From Gammaproteobacteria bacterium (lineage in GTDB: Bacteria > Pseudomonadota > Gammaproteobacteria > Steroidobacterales > Steroidobacteraceae): a stretch of 64,000 bases of DNA. This document shows positions 39,240 to 48,401 of this stretch, in pieces; the stretch's first letter is position 1; each line of letters opens with the position of its first letter. The stretch spans positions 1 to 64,000 of the forward strand of contig JAQGOG010000056.1 in NCBI GenBank assembly GCA_028293765.1. The letters run 5' to 3'. The position numbers were made by a program, and so were the translations under genes. Below the pieces are notes generated by a model. The model had not been told where the DNA came from, ran no database searches, and saw only the letters and a program-made list of their open reading frames with translations.

Positions 39240-40658
39240 TCAGGCTCTTTGAACGGCGAACATCGGCTTGACGGCGGGAGTCGCGAGGTGATGCGCCAGC
39301 CGTTCGGCGTGACCGCGCAATTCCTGCGCTGCGGTGCACTCCCAATGATCGGCTCGCAGCATGGGGCCGATGTAGTACAGGTTGTTGGCAGCACGGCCGC
39401 GCGAGTCGATGAGTGCCCCATGGGTGCCGGTACGCAGCCCCAGCCCAAGGCCGTCGGGCGCCGCCAGTCCCTGAGTCAGGAGGGAGCGCATGAGCGGATC
39501 GCGCGAACGCGTTGGATTGTAGTCGGCGCCGGTACAGTTGATGACTCGGTTGACGAGGAGCGTCCTGACTTCGTCAGTGCCTCTCGGGCGCCAGCTCACA
39601 CGGACGCCTGCGCCGACGAGCTCGAAACTGACAATGCGGCCGGCGTGGACGTGGAGACTGTCCTGTCGGCGCAATTGCTCGAGCTTCGCGAGCGTCTGCT
39701 GTGGCAGTCGATGGCGATGGATGTCCCAGTAAGGACGCACGTGTCGCAGAAAGCGCCGCCGCTCACGGGTGGGGAGTCGCTGCCAAAGCGCGGGTGCGAG
39801 GTTTCGAACGCATGTAACAGCTTCGCGCCAGTCACCGCCGCGACGCTGTACATCTTCCGTCAGTTCACGGACAGATCGGACCAAGCGTCTTGCCGAGAAA
39901 GAGGCTGCGCGTAAAAGAGCACTGCTGTCGCCTTCGCAACCGGCATGACGGAAAGCAGTTTGTGACGGCGGCACCAGGCCGTGGCGTGAGATCGCGTGAA
40001 AGACGACTTTGTCTTGCGCTGTGTCGGTGCCGGCGATGACGGTGTCCGCCATGGAGAGGCCGGTGCCAATGACGAGCATCGTCTCGCCAGCTTGCAATTG
40101 CGGCGGCGAACTCCACGGGTCTTCCACGTAGCGAGGCGATCCGAGCAGCGCTTCGGTGCCCGGCAGCCGCCCCGGCGGCGGATTGCCAAGCGCCAGGACT
40201 ACGTCGTCGGCGGTGAGCGTGCGCCCGTCATCGAGCTGGAGGCGAAACGGCGAAGTACCCCCAGTGCGTTCGATGGACCTGACATCGCCCTGCATTCTGA
40301 CCAAGCGCACATGAGAGGGGGACGATAGCTCCGCGTCCAGAAGCGAGGACTCCAGGTATTCGCCGTAGAGCGAGCGAGGCAGGAAGTCTTCGGCCGTCGT
40401 GGTCGGCAGCCGCTGCTGCGCGAACTTCAGGAATTCCAGTGGGGCGCGGGAATTGACCGACATGCGCCCGGCGGGGACGTTCAACAGATATGGATGGGGC
40501 GTTTCGGCGTAAGCGGCACCGCGGGCCATACGCCGGGCGCGCTCTACGAGCACGACGTGCACCGGGCGCCAATAAGAGAGGCGCAGGAGGTTCGCGGCAA
40601 CCACCGCGCCGCTGAAGCCTGCGCCGACGATAACGATGGTTCGCGGTAGCTGTGTCAT
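39240..40658 (-). CDS. FAD/NAD(P)-binding protein (YdhS-like)
   Basis: TIVIVGAGFSGAVVAANLLRLSYWRPVHVVLVERARRMARGAAY; PYLLNVPAGRMS; VIGTGLSMADTVI. Confidence 0.82.
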   Translation of the reverse strand: MTQLPRTIVIVGAGFSGAVVAANLLRLSYWRPVHVVLVERARRMARGAAYAETPHPYLLNVPAGRMSVNSRAPLEFLKFAQQRLPTTTAEDFLPRSLYGEYLESSLLDAELSSPSHVRLVRMQGDVRSIERTGGTSPFRLQLDDGRTLTADDVVLALGNPPPGRLPGTEALLGSPRYVEDPWSSPPQLQAGETMLVIGTGLSMADTVIAGTDTAQDKVVFHAISRHGLVPPSQTAFRHAGCEGDSSALLRAASFSARRLVRSVRELTEDVQRRGGDWREAVTCVRNLAPALWQRLPTRERRRFLRHVRPYWDIHRHRLPQQTLAKLEQLRRQDSLHVHAGRIVSFELVGAGVRVSWRPRGTDEVRTLLVNRVINCTGADYNPTRSRDPLMRSLLTQGLAAPDGLGLGLRTGTHGALIDSRGRAANNLYYIGPMLRADHWECTAAQELRGHAERLAHHLATPAVKPMFAVQRA

Positions 40659-40841
40659 TCGAGCTTCCAGTGCGTGGAATGTCGAGTCGCAGCCTAACGA
40701 AAGATCGATATCAAACCAGTAGCCCCCCGGTGACAACTGGGGGTTATTTTGTTACTGCCCCGCTTCCGTTGAATCCTACACGGCTCTGTGAGAGGAGCGT
40801 TCGTGCTGGGAGGGGCCTGGGACTTCAGTGCCGCGCAGTGT

Positions 40842-41516
40842 TCAATCGACCACCAGTTTGTAACCCGCTCCGGACGCGGTCTGCAGAAGCTGAGGCGTAG
40901 CCGGGTCGACTTCGATCTTCTGCCGCAGGCGGTGAACGAGCTGTTTCAGCAACTGCCGGTCGCCGGAGTTGCGATGGCCCCAGACCTGGATCAACAGGCG
41001 GTCGGAGCTCACCGTGTGCCCCGCGTTCGCCAGCAGCATCTGCAGCAGGCGCAGCTCGAGTTTCGTGAGGCGTACCGGCTCGGACTGGGCGATCTGGACC
41101 GTGTGCTCTTCGATGTCGAGGGTGATGCGGCCCGCAGCCAGGGGCGCCGCGTTTTCCATGCCGGCGCGCCGCAAAAGCGCCTTGATGCGGGCCAGCAGGG
41201 TACGGGGGCTGAAGGGTTTGGTCAGAAAGTCGTCCGCGCCCAATTCGAGCGCGCGCACGAGATCCTCCTCCTCGCCGCGGACCGTCAGCATGATGACCGG
41301 AACGCGCGAACGCTTGCGGATGGCCTCGCAGACCTGGAAACCGCTGGCTCCGGGCATGTTGATGTCGAGTACCACCAGGTCCGGCGACTCGGCTTCGAAC
41401 GTCTGTAGCGCGCTCGGTCCGTCGCCGGCTTTGAGGACGAGATAACCCGCCTGCGTCAGCGTAAATCCAATGAGCTCGCGCAAATCGCGATCGTCATCCG
41501 CGACCAACATCTTCAT
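40842..41516 (-). CDS. OmpR/PhoB-type response regulator
   Basis: MLVADDDRDLRELIGFTLTQAGY; VVLDINMPGASGFQV; GADDFLTKPFSPRTLLARI; winged-helix C-terminus. ATGA overlap with the kinase. Confidence 0.93.
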   Translation of the reverse strand: MKMLVADDDRDLRELIGFTLTQAGYLVLKAGDGPSALQTFEAESPDLVVLDINMPGASGFQVCEAIRKRSRVPVIMLTVRGEEEDLVRALELGADDFLTKPFSPRTLLARIKALLRRAGMENAAPLAAGRITLDIEEHTVQIAQSEPVRLTKLELRLLQMLLANAGHTVSSDRLLIQVWGHRNSGDRQLLKQLVHRLRQKIEVDPATPQLLQTASGAGYKLVVD

Positions 41517-43618
41517 GCGGAGGCCTCTGTCGGCAATGTAATGGTGAATCTCGTGCGCCCTTGCTCCGTGCGTACCAGGGTGATGCTGCCGGCGTGACGA
41601 TCGACGATCGACTTCACGATCCACAGGCCGAGCCCCAGTCCGCCGGGTTCCGGCTCTTCCCCGGAGCCGCGCTGAAAGCGTGCAAAGATCGCGTCGCTTT
41701 CGGCCGCAGCCGGGCCGGGGCCTTCGTCCTCGACCCACGCTAGCACGTATTCATCCTTGGCTTCGGCACCGATCCTTACGATAGTGCCTTCCGGTGCAAA
41801 TTTGTTGGCGTTTGCAATGAGGTTGACGAACACCTGCGTCAGCCGCGGTTTGTCGCCCTCTATGTACGGTAAGTCTTCAGGCAGTGTCACCTCCAGCGTC
41901 TGCCGCCGCAGCGTGAGCAGCGACCCGATCAACGCCTGGGCATCCTCAACGACCTCGGCGAGCTCGACGCTCTGGTGCCGGATATTGAGCTGTCCCGACT
42001 CGATGCGGACGCTCTCGAGGAGGTTGTCGATCAGCCGCGTGAGGCGCAAGGCTCCCCGTTCCAGCGACATGACCAGCTCTTTCTGCTGTGCCGGCTGCAG
42101 CGTCTCCATTCCCTCCAGCAGCAGCTCGATCGAGGCGAGTTGCGCCGCCAGGGGCGTGCGGAACTCGTGGGAAATGTTGGCGAGCACGGAGTCGCGTGCG
42201 CGGCGCACCGCCTCGAGCTCCGTTTCGTCGCGAATCACTTGCACCTGAAGGCCGTCGACGATTCCGGAGCTCGTGATGACGGTGGTACGGGCATCCGTCG
42301 GCGAGACCTGCAGATGCTCGACGGCCTTGGCGCTGCCGTCAGTGCGGGCCTGCAGTATGGGGCAGCGGTAGTCGCAAGGACGGCGGCCATCCTCATCGCG
42401 CGGCTTGAGCACGTCACCGCAGAAGCGGCCGACAGCCTCCTCCGGAGTCACTCCCAACAGCCGCGCAGCCTGCGGATTGAGATAGCGGATCATCCGGCTT
42501 TTGTCTACTGCATATACGCCCTCGACGATACCAGTGAGAACCGCCTGCGCCTCCGCTTCCCTGCGGCGCAGTGCACCTGTCAGGTCAACGAGATTGCGGC
42601 GCATGTCTTCCATCGTGCGGGCGAGCGCGCCGACCTCGGCGGCCCCTCCGGGCGGGATCGATGCAGAAAAGTCGCCCTGTCCCAGCCGCACCGCCGCTTC
42701 CGTAAGCGCCTTCACGGGTCCCGCGATCAGTTCGCTCAGAATCACGCCGGCAAAAACGGCCAACACCGCCAGGATCACAGCCGTGACCAGCAGCTTGCGA
42801 GTCAGGTGACCCGCTGACGTGTCGATCGCAGTCGTCGGCAGGAGCGCTTCGATGAGAGCGATCGCTTCCCCTGTCGAGGCAAACACCGGAACGCTCGAAG
42901 CGTAGACGCCTTGCGAGGTGATACGCAGAACCGCGGAGCGTCCGTCCGCAAGAGCGGCGGAGTATAACGGCGTGAATGGGTTTACTGGATCGTTCGTGTA
43001 GGAACGGTAGTCGATGAGTTTCACGTCGAGGCCGACGCGCTGGCTAAGCGTCTTTGCGAGCTTTTCATTCAGGAGCCGCACTACGAAGACGCGTGTGCCT
43101 TCGGTATCGCCAAGCGATGCATACGCGCCGAGCACCGGCAGCCGGACGTTCGCGGGCAAGGCCATGAACGTCGGTCCCTGCTCCGCGCTGGCGGTGGCGA
43201 TTCCTTCCCAGTCGAGTGCCGGCCCGCTCTGCGCCGCCAGTTGCGTACCCGAAAAGAGTGCGCAGGCGTCCATTCCGCCCGTCTCGCAGAAGCGCCGCAG
43301 GATCGGCGGAATCGCATCGGTGCGGCCTTGGGTGAGGAGGCGCTGCAGAGTCGGCCGCTCCGTCAACACGCGCGCTGCGGTGAGCGCATCCTCGCCCATG
43401 CGTCGCAAGTCCTCGCGCGCCATGGCTCCCGCCAGCTGCACGCGCGCCTTCCCTTGTTCGTCCGCTAAGTCATGCAGCATCCCGATCGCGGAATAGGAAA
43501 TGCCGCCACCCACGAGGAGCACGATGGCGACATGAATAGCGACGAGCCACCAGCCGAGGCTCGTTTTGCCCGGATCGGGCCATAATGCAGTCCACAGCGT
43601 TTTGACGCGCTCGAGCAT
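41513..43618 (-). CDS. Membrane sensor histidine kinase (periplasmic sensor, HAMP, PAS)
   Basis: Two TM segments, HAMP, PAS (GIVEGVYAVDKSRMIRYLNPQAARLLG), H-box ANISHEFRTPLAAQ, N-box NLIANANKFAPEG, GLGLGLWIVKSIV. Confidence 0.94.
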   Translation of the reverse strand: MLERVKTLWTALWPDPGKTSLGWWLVAIHVAIVLLVGGGISYSAIGMLHDLADEQGKARVQLAGAMAREDLRRMGEDALTAARVLTERPTLQRLLTQGRTDAIPPILRRFCETGGMDACALFSGTQLAAQSGPALDWEGIATASAEQGPTFMALPANVRLPVLGAYASLGDTEGTRVFVVRLLNEKLAKTLSQRVGLDVKLIDYRSYTNDPVNPFTPLYSAALADGRSAVLRITSQGVYASSVPVFASTGEAIALIEALLPTTAIDTSAGHLTRKLLVTAVILAVLAVFAGVILSELIAGPVKALTEAAVRLGQGDFSASIPPGGAAEVGALARTMEDMRRNLVDLTGALRRREAEAQAVLTGIVEGVYAVDKSRMIRYLNPQAARLLGVTPEEAVGRFCGDVLKPRDEDGRRPCDYRCPILQARTDGSAKAVEHLQVSPTDARTTVITSSGIVDGLQVQVIRDETELEAVRRARDSVLANISHEFRTPLAAQLASIELLLEGMETLQPAQQKELVMSLERGALRLTRLIDNLLESVRIESGQLNIRHQSVELAEVVEDAQALIGSLLTLRRQTLEVTLPEDLPYIEGDKPRLTQVFVNLIANANKFAPEGTIVRIGAEAKDEYVLAWVEDEGPGPAAAESDAIFARFQRGSGEEPEPGGLGLGLWIVKSIVDRHAGSITLVRTEQGRTRFTITLPTEASA

Positions 43619-43623
43619 TTTGA

Positions 43624-44493
43624 TTACCGCCGTCGGTACCCCGTGCGCTCTACCAGGGTCTTGACGACTAGTGTCAGTACGGCGAGCAGCGTAAGGAGCG
43701 AGGCTACGGCGAATGCGCCCACAAAGTTGTATTCGTTGTAGAGGATCTCGATGTGAAGGGGCATCGTATTGGTGAGGCCCCGGATGTGTCCCGACACGAC
43801 CGAGACCGCGCCGAACTCGCCCATCGCGCGGGCGTTACAAAGAATCACACCGTACACGAGTCCCCAGCGGACCTTCGGCAGCGTTACGCGGAAGAAGGTC
43901 ATCCACCCACCCGCACCGAGGGTGATCGCAGCCTCCTCTTCGTCGTTGCCGAGCTGCTGCATGAGGGGTATGAGCTCGCGCGCGACGTACGGGAAGGTCA
44001 CGAACATCGTTGCGAGGATGATTCCCGGCAGCGCGAAGATGACACTGATGTCGTGATCCTGCAGCCACGTGCCGAACCAACCGTGCAGCCCGAACAGCAA
44101 CACGAAGATCAGGCCGGAAATCACGGGCGAGACGGCGAGCGGCAGATCGATGAGCGTGATGAAAAAGCTCTTGCCGTGGAATTCGAACTTCGCGATGGCC
44201 CAGGAGGCGGCCAATCCGAACACCGTGTTCAGCGGCACGACGACGAGCGCCGTGATCAGGGTCAACCGCAGGGCCGCGGCGGTATCCGGGTCGGCGAAGC
44301 TGCGCACATAGGCCCGCACGCCTTTGTCTAACGCCGTCGCGAAGACGGTCGCCAGCGGCGCCAGCAGCAGGGCCGCGAGGAACAGGAGCGATAGCCCGAT
44401 GAAGAACCACCGCGTCAGCGAGCTCCTGATCGACGCGCCGCCCGGTCGCGTGGCGCTGTCCTCGACTGCGGCGGATTGCTGGGTGGCTGCCAT
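43624..44493 (-). CDS. cysW: Sulfate ABC transporter permease CysW
   Basis: Permease segment VFGLAASWAIAKFEFHGKSFFITLIDLPLAVSPVISGLIFVLLFG; NARAMGEFGAVSVVSGHIRGLTNTMPLHIEILYNEY. Confidence 0.94.
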   Translation of the reverse strand: MAATQQSAAVEDSATRPGGASIRSSLTRWFFIGLSLLFLAALLLAPLATVFATALDKGVRAYVRSFADPDTAAALRLTLITALVVVPLNTVFGLAASWAIAKFEFHGKSFFITLIDLPLAVSPVISGLIFVLLFGLHGWFGTWLQDHDISVIFALPGIILATMFVTFPYVARELIPLMQQLGNDEEEAAITLGAGGWMTFFRVTLPKVRWGLVYGVILCNARAMGEFGAVSVVSGHIRGLTNTMPLHIEILYNEYNFVGAFAVASLLTLLAVLTLVVKTLVERTGYRRR

Positions 44494-45332
44494 CAGCGTG
44501 TCGAATGCACGAGCCGCCGGCGTCCCCAGGCCTGCAGCAGATTGATGGTGAGGAGCATGACGAACGAGATGACGAGCATCACGAAGCCCAGGGCGGCGGC
44601 GCCTTTGTAGTCGAACTCCTCGAGGTGGATCACGATGAGGAGGGGAGTGATCTCGGTTTTCATCGGCAGGTTGCCGGCAATGAAAATCACGGAGCCGTAC
44701 TCGCCCACGGCACGTGCGAAGGCGAGCGTGAAGCCGGTGAGGAGAGCGGGCAGCACGGTCGGCAGGATGATTCTGCGGAAGACGTAGAAGCGGCCCGCGC
44801 CGAGGGTCTCCGCTGCATCTTCGAGATCGCGTTGCACCTCGAGCAGCGCCGGCTGCACCGAGCGCACGACGAACGGCATGCCGATCAACGTCAGAGCGAC
44901 CGTGACGCCAATCCAGGTGTAGGCCACTTTGATGCCCAGTGGCTCCAGGTAACGGCCGATCCAGCCGTTCTGCGCGAATACCGTCGTCAAGGCGATGCCC
45001 GACACTGCCGTTGGGAGTGCGAACGGCATGTCAATGAGCGCATCGATCAGCTTGCGGCCGGGAAACTCATAGCGCACCAGCGTCCAGGCGATGATGAAGC
45101 CGAATACGAGGTTGATGGAGGCGGCGAGAAAGGAGGCACCGAACGACAGGCGGTACGATCCGATGGCCCGCGGACTCAACACGACATGCACGAAGTCGCT
45201 CCAGTGCATGGAGGCAGCCATGAGCACCAGGGCTGCGAGCGGCAACAGTACCAGGGCGCTCAGAAAGAACGTCGTGAAACCGAAGGTGAGACCGAAGCCA
45301 GGTAATACGCTGGGCTGACGGAATTTGCTCAA
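44493..45332 (-). CDS. cysT: Sulfate ABC transporter permease CysT, TTG start
   Basis: PSVLPGFGLTFGFTTFFLSALVLLPLAALVL; LIDMPFALPTAVSGIALTTVF; RAVGEYGSVIFIAGN. TTGA overlap with cysA stop. Confidence 0.93.
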   Translation of the reverse strand: MSKFRQPSVLPGFGLTFGFTTFFLSALVLLPLAALVLMAASMHWSDFVHVVLSPRAIGSYRLSFGASFLAASINLVFGFIIAWTLVRYEFPGRKLIDALIDMPFALPTAVSGIALTTVFAQNGWIGRYLEPLGIKVAYTWIGVTVALTLIGMPFVVRSVQPALLEVQRDLEDAAETLGAGRFYVFRRIILPTVLPALLTGFTLAFARAVGEYGSVIFIAGNLPMKTEITPLLIVIHLEEFDYKGAAALGFVMLVISFVMLLTINLLQAWGRRRLVHSTR

Positions 45333-47110
45333 GGGACCGAGTCCTCGTTTTCGCGGTTTTCGCGACGCACGAGCAGCACGGGCCAGCGGGCGGACTCCAA
45401 CAGTGAGCCGAAGGGCTCGGCGAGCCGCGTCACGTCGCACACGCCCAGAATCAACATCTGACCAGGGGATTCCCCGAGTTGGCGCCTGAGCTCCGGGGCG
45501 ACGTCTCCGAACCGCAGCTCGGTCCTCATCTCCAGTCCATGCACCGCCTGCGCTTCCGAGCGCGCATCCAGAAGTGCCCGCATGCCGTGGGGCCGCTGTG
45601 CTGTTGGGGTCAGCTGGGGAAGAATGCCTATATACACGGCTTCAGCCGACACGTGCCGCAACACGCTGGCCGACACGGCAAGCGTTGCGCTGCGTACCGC
45701 TTCGTCGGCCCAATGAATGAGTACGCGTTGCGGGGGCAACGCATTCACGGGAAGCACCAGTACTTCGTCGGCCCCGCGCTGCAGGAGCCACTCCGCCTGG
45801 TGCGCGACGTCGGGTTGCGACGCGATGACGGTAGTGCCCGAAAATGCCGTTGCGTCTCCACACTGCGCTCCCGGGACGCCTAACATCGGCTCCATCCGCG
45901 TGGAGATGCGCGTCTTCATGCGCGAGGCGAGTTCCACGAGCATCGGTTGCTGGGCTAGGGCGATCATCAGCGCTTCATTGGCTGCGCAGACGGTAAAACT
46001 CGACAGTGGCGTCGGCAGGACGTGCACGCGACGTACGCCGATCGCGACGCTCTGGCCTTTCGTGACCTCGAATGCGCGCTGCTCGTGCTGAGTACGCGTG
46101 ACTTCGAGGTATGGATTCCCGTCTCCATTGGAATATGCGAGGGTCAACGCGTCCGCACCACCGTCGAGACGAATTCGCATGCGCTCCAGCGCGCCGGTGA
46201 ACACGATCTCGTCCACTGCTCCGCGGGCGAGATAGCCGGATGCGAGCGCTTCGCGCGTAGGCGCAACTTCGATTTCCTCGGGGCGTACGACGGCGACCAC
46301 TTCGTGTTCGCGTAAACCGTGTGGCGGAACCGCGGAGATCGCACTGACCGGTCGTTCGCCGAAACGAATGCCGTCCTTCGTTTGGCGCCCGAGGATCAGG
46401 TTCGCGGCACCCAGGAACGTCGCCACGAAGCGGGTCGCGGGACGCGTGTAGAGCTCGTTCGGCCCGCCCATTTCGAGGAGTCGCCCGAGGTTCATGACCC
46501 CGATGCGATCGGCCATTGCGAACGCTTCCTCCTGGTCGTGAGTGACGAGCACCGTGGTAATGCCCAGCTCACGTTGCACTTGGCGAATGGTCCGGCGCAG
46601 CTCTTCGCGGATCTTCGCATCGAGCGCGCCGAACGGCTCGTCCAGAAGGAGAACCTCCGGCTTATGGGCCAGGGCACGCGCTACGGCGACCCGCTGCTGC
46701 TGGCCGCCGGACAGTTGGGCGGGCAGGCGCTGATCCATGCCTTCGAGGGCGACCAGGCGCAGCAGCTCCTGGCGCCGCTGGCGGCGGTCGGCCCCCTTCA
46801 TGCGCCGCACTCGTAAGGCGAACTCGATGTTCTCCGCCACGGTCATATGGCGGAACAGCGCGTAGTTCTGAAAGACGAGGCCGACGCCGCGCTCGCGGGC
46901 GGAAACGTGGGTCACATCGCGGCCGTGCAATGCGATTCGTCCATGATCCACGCCCGAGAGGCCCGCGATCGCGCGCAACAGGGTGCTCTTGCCGCTGCCG
47001 CTGGGGCCGAGCAGGACGAAAAATTCGCCATCGCCGATGTCGAGCGACACATCGTTGACGACCGGCACGCCCTGGTAGCGCTTGGTCACCTGATCAAGGG
47101 TAATGGACAT
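45329..47110 (-). CDS. cysA: Sulfate ABC transporter ATP-binding protein with USP-like C-terminal extension
   Basis: LLGPSGSGKSTLLRAIAGL, LSGGQQQRVAVARALAHKPEVLLLDEPFGALD, VTHDQEEAFAMADRI; 593 aa, with USP-like sequence in the last ~220 aa. Confidence 0.92.
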   Translation of the reverse strand: MSITLDQVTKRYQGVPVVNDVSLDIGDGEFFVLLGPSGSGKSTLLRAIAGLSGVDHGRIALHGRDVTHVSARERGVGLVFQNYALFRHMTVAENIEFALRVRRMKGADRRQRRQELLRLVALEGMDQRLPAQLSGGQQQRVAVARALAHKPEVLLLDEPFGALDAKIREELRRTIRQVQRELGITTVLVTHDQEEAFAMADRIGVMNLGRLLEMGGPNELYTRPATRFVATFLGAANLILGRQTKDGIRFGERPVSAISAVPPHGLREHEVVAVVRPEEIEVAPTREALASGYLARGAVDEIVFTGALERMRIRLDGGADALTLAYSNGDGNPYLEVTRTQHEQRAFEVTKGQSVAIGVRRVHVLPTPLSSFTVCAANEALMIALAQQPMLVELASRMKTRISTRMEPMLGVPGAQCGDATAFSGTTVIASQPDVAHQAEWLLQRGADEVLVLPVNALPPQRVLIHWADEAVRSATLAVSASVLRHVSAEAVYIGILPQLTPTAQRPHGMRALLDARSEAQAVHGLEMRTELRFGDVAPELRRQLGESPGQMLILGVCDVTRLAEPFGSLLESARWPVLLVRRENRENEDSVP

Positions 47111-47183
47111 ACTTTCTAGGTTACCGGCGACCGCAAAACGGGCAATGCTACCGGCCCACAGGCCTTAGCGTCAGTGACAAAGG

Positions 47184-47200
47184 GGTTATAAGGTTATAAG
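47184..47200 (-). promoter_or_regulatory. Tandem CTTATAACC/TTATAACC motif upstream of cysA
   Basis: GGTTATAA x2 on +, reading CTTATAACCTTATAACC toward cysA, about 75-90 bp upstream of its ATG. Confidence 0.45.
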
Positions 47201-47237
47201 CGGCACGGGCTTGGCCGTCGCCGGGAGGGGGCCACTC

Positions 47238-47255
47238 AGCGGCCGGGAGGCCGCT
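47238..47255. repeat. Hairpin overlapping the DUF493 stop
   Basis: AGCGGCC-ggga-GGCCGCT. Confidence 0.65.
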
Positions 47256-47523
47256 AGATGATCATCAGAACGCCGTCGCACGCCTTCAGATCGGTGGCGA
47301 GCGCCACGATCTGCTCGCGGCTTTCGGCGCGGATCATGTAGGAGATCGATAGAAAGTTGGCGTTCTCGCTCAATCGCTCGGACACCTGGTCGGCATCGAG
47401 CGTAGGCACGTGGCGGACCACGATGGCGTGCACGCGAGCCCGGAACTCGTCCGAGGGCCGGCCGACGACCTTAATGGGATAGTCGGTCGGGAACTGCAGC
47501 AGAGACGTGGATTCGTCTACCAC
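47254..47523 (-). CDS. DUF493 / YbeD family protein
   Basis: LLQFPTDYPIKVVGRPSDEFRARVHAIVVRHVP, YbeD-like; located in a dacA-ybeD type cluster. Confidence 0.88.
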   Translation of the reverse strand: MVDESTSLLQFPTDYPIKVVGRPSDEFRARVHAIVVRHVPTLDADQVSERLSENANFLSISYMIRAESREQIVALATDLKACDGVLMII

Positions 47524-48389
47524 GGTGTACCTGCCAACTCTCGCTTGTAGCTCTGCAGCTCGTCATATACGCGCCGCCACTGTGGCCCAGGTTTACCCGA
47601 GCCCACAGGTCGACCGTCGAGCGTCGTGACCGCCTGCACCTCGCGAGTCGCGGCGGAGAGCCATACCTCGTCCGCGCCACGGAGTTCCGTCTCGCTAATG
47701 GACGCGGCGCGGAAAGGGAGGCCGACGCGGGTCGCCATCTCCTCCATGACGCTACGAGTTGTACCGGCAAGGATTTTGCGTGAGTTCGGCGGTGAGCGGA
47801 CCTCGCCGTTTATGACTACATGGACGGCCGACGCAGAAGCCTCCATGAGATCGCCATCACGCAGGAGAATCGTTTCCACCGCCTTGGCGTCAACCGCGAG
47901 CTGCCGCAACAGCACGTTGGCGAGCAATGACACGGATTTTATGTCGCATCGGGCCCACCGGGTATCGGTTGCAGTCACGCACACGACTCCGTTTTCGAGC
48001 GCTTCGGGTGGCGCGAGCGGCAAGGGGGAGCAGAACGCAAATACCGTGCGGGGAATGTCGGGCAGAGGCGCGTGATTTCTGCCGCGCTCAGCGCCACGAC
48101 TTACCTGCCAATAGACATACTGGTTTCCGCCGCCGTTGTCGGCGATCAGCTTTCCGAAGATCTTGCGCCACTCGTCGCGAGTGTGCGGGTCACGCATACG
48201 GATTTCAGTGAGGCTGCGCGTGAGCCGATCGCAGTGAGCGTCAAAGCGAAAGGGCCGGCCACTGTAAACCGGCATGACCTCGTACGCTCCGTCGGCATAT
48301 AGAAAGCCTCTGTCCATCGGCGATATGCGTGCCTCTTCGAGAGGAAGATGTGCTCCATTCAAATAGCAGATCGGAAACGGGTCGGCCAC
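47517..48389 (-). CDS. D-amino acid aminotransferase (class IV)
   Basis: CYLNGAHLPLEEARISPMDRGFLYADGAYEVMPVYSGRPFRFDAHCDRL. Confidence 0.88.
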   Translation of the reverse strand: MADPFPICYLNGAHLPLEEARISPMDRGFLYADGAYEVMPVYSGRPFRFDAHCDRLTRSLTEIRMRDPHTRDEWRKIFGKLIADNGGGNQYVYWQVSRGAERGRNHAPLPDIPRTVFAFCSPLPLAPPEALENGVVCVTATDTRWARCDIKSVSLLANVLLRQLAVDAKAVETILLRDGDLMEASASAVHVVINGEVRSPPNSRKILAGTTRSVMEEMATRVGLPFRAASISETELRGADEVWLSAATREVQAVTTLDGRPVGSGKPGPQWRRVYDELQSYKRELAGTPW

Positions 48390-48401
48390 ACCCCATCCTC
48401 C

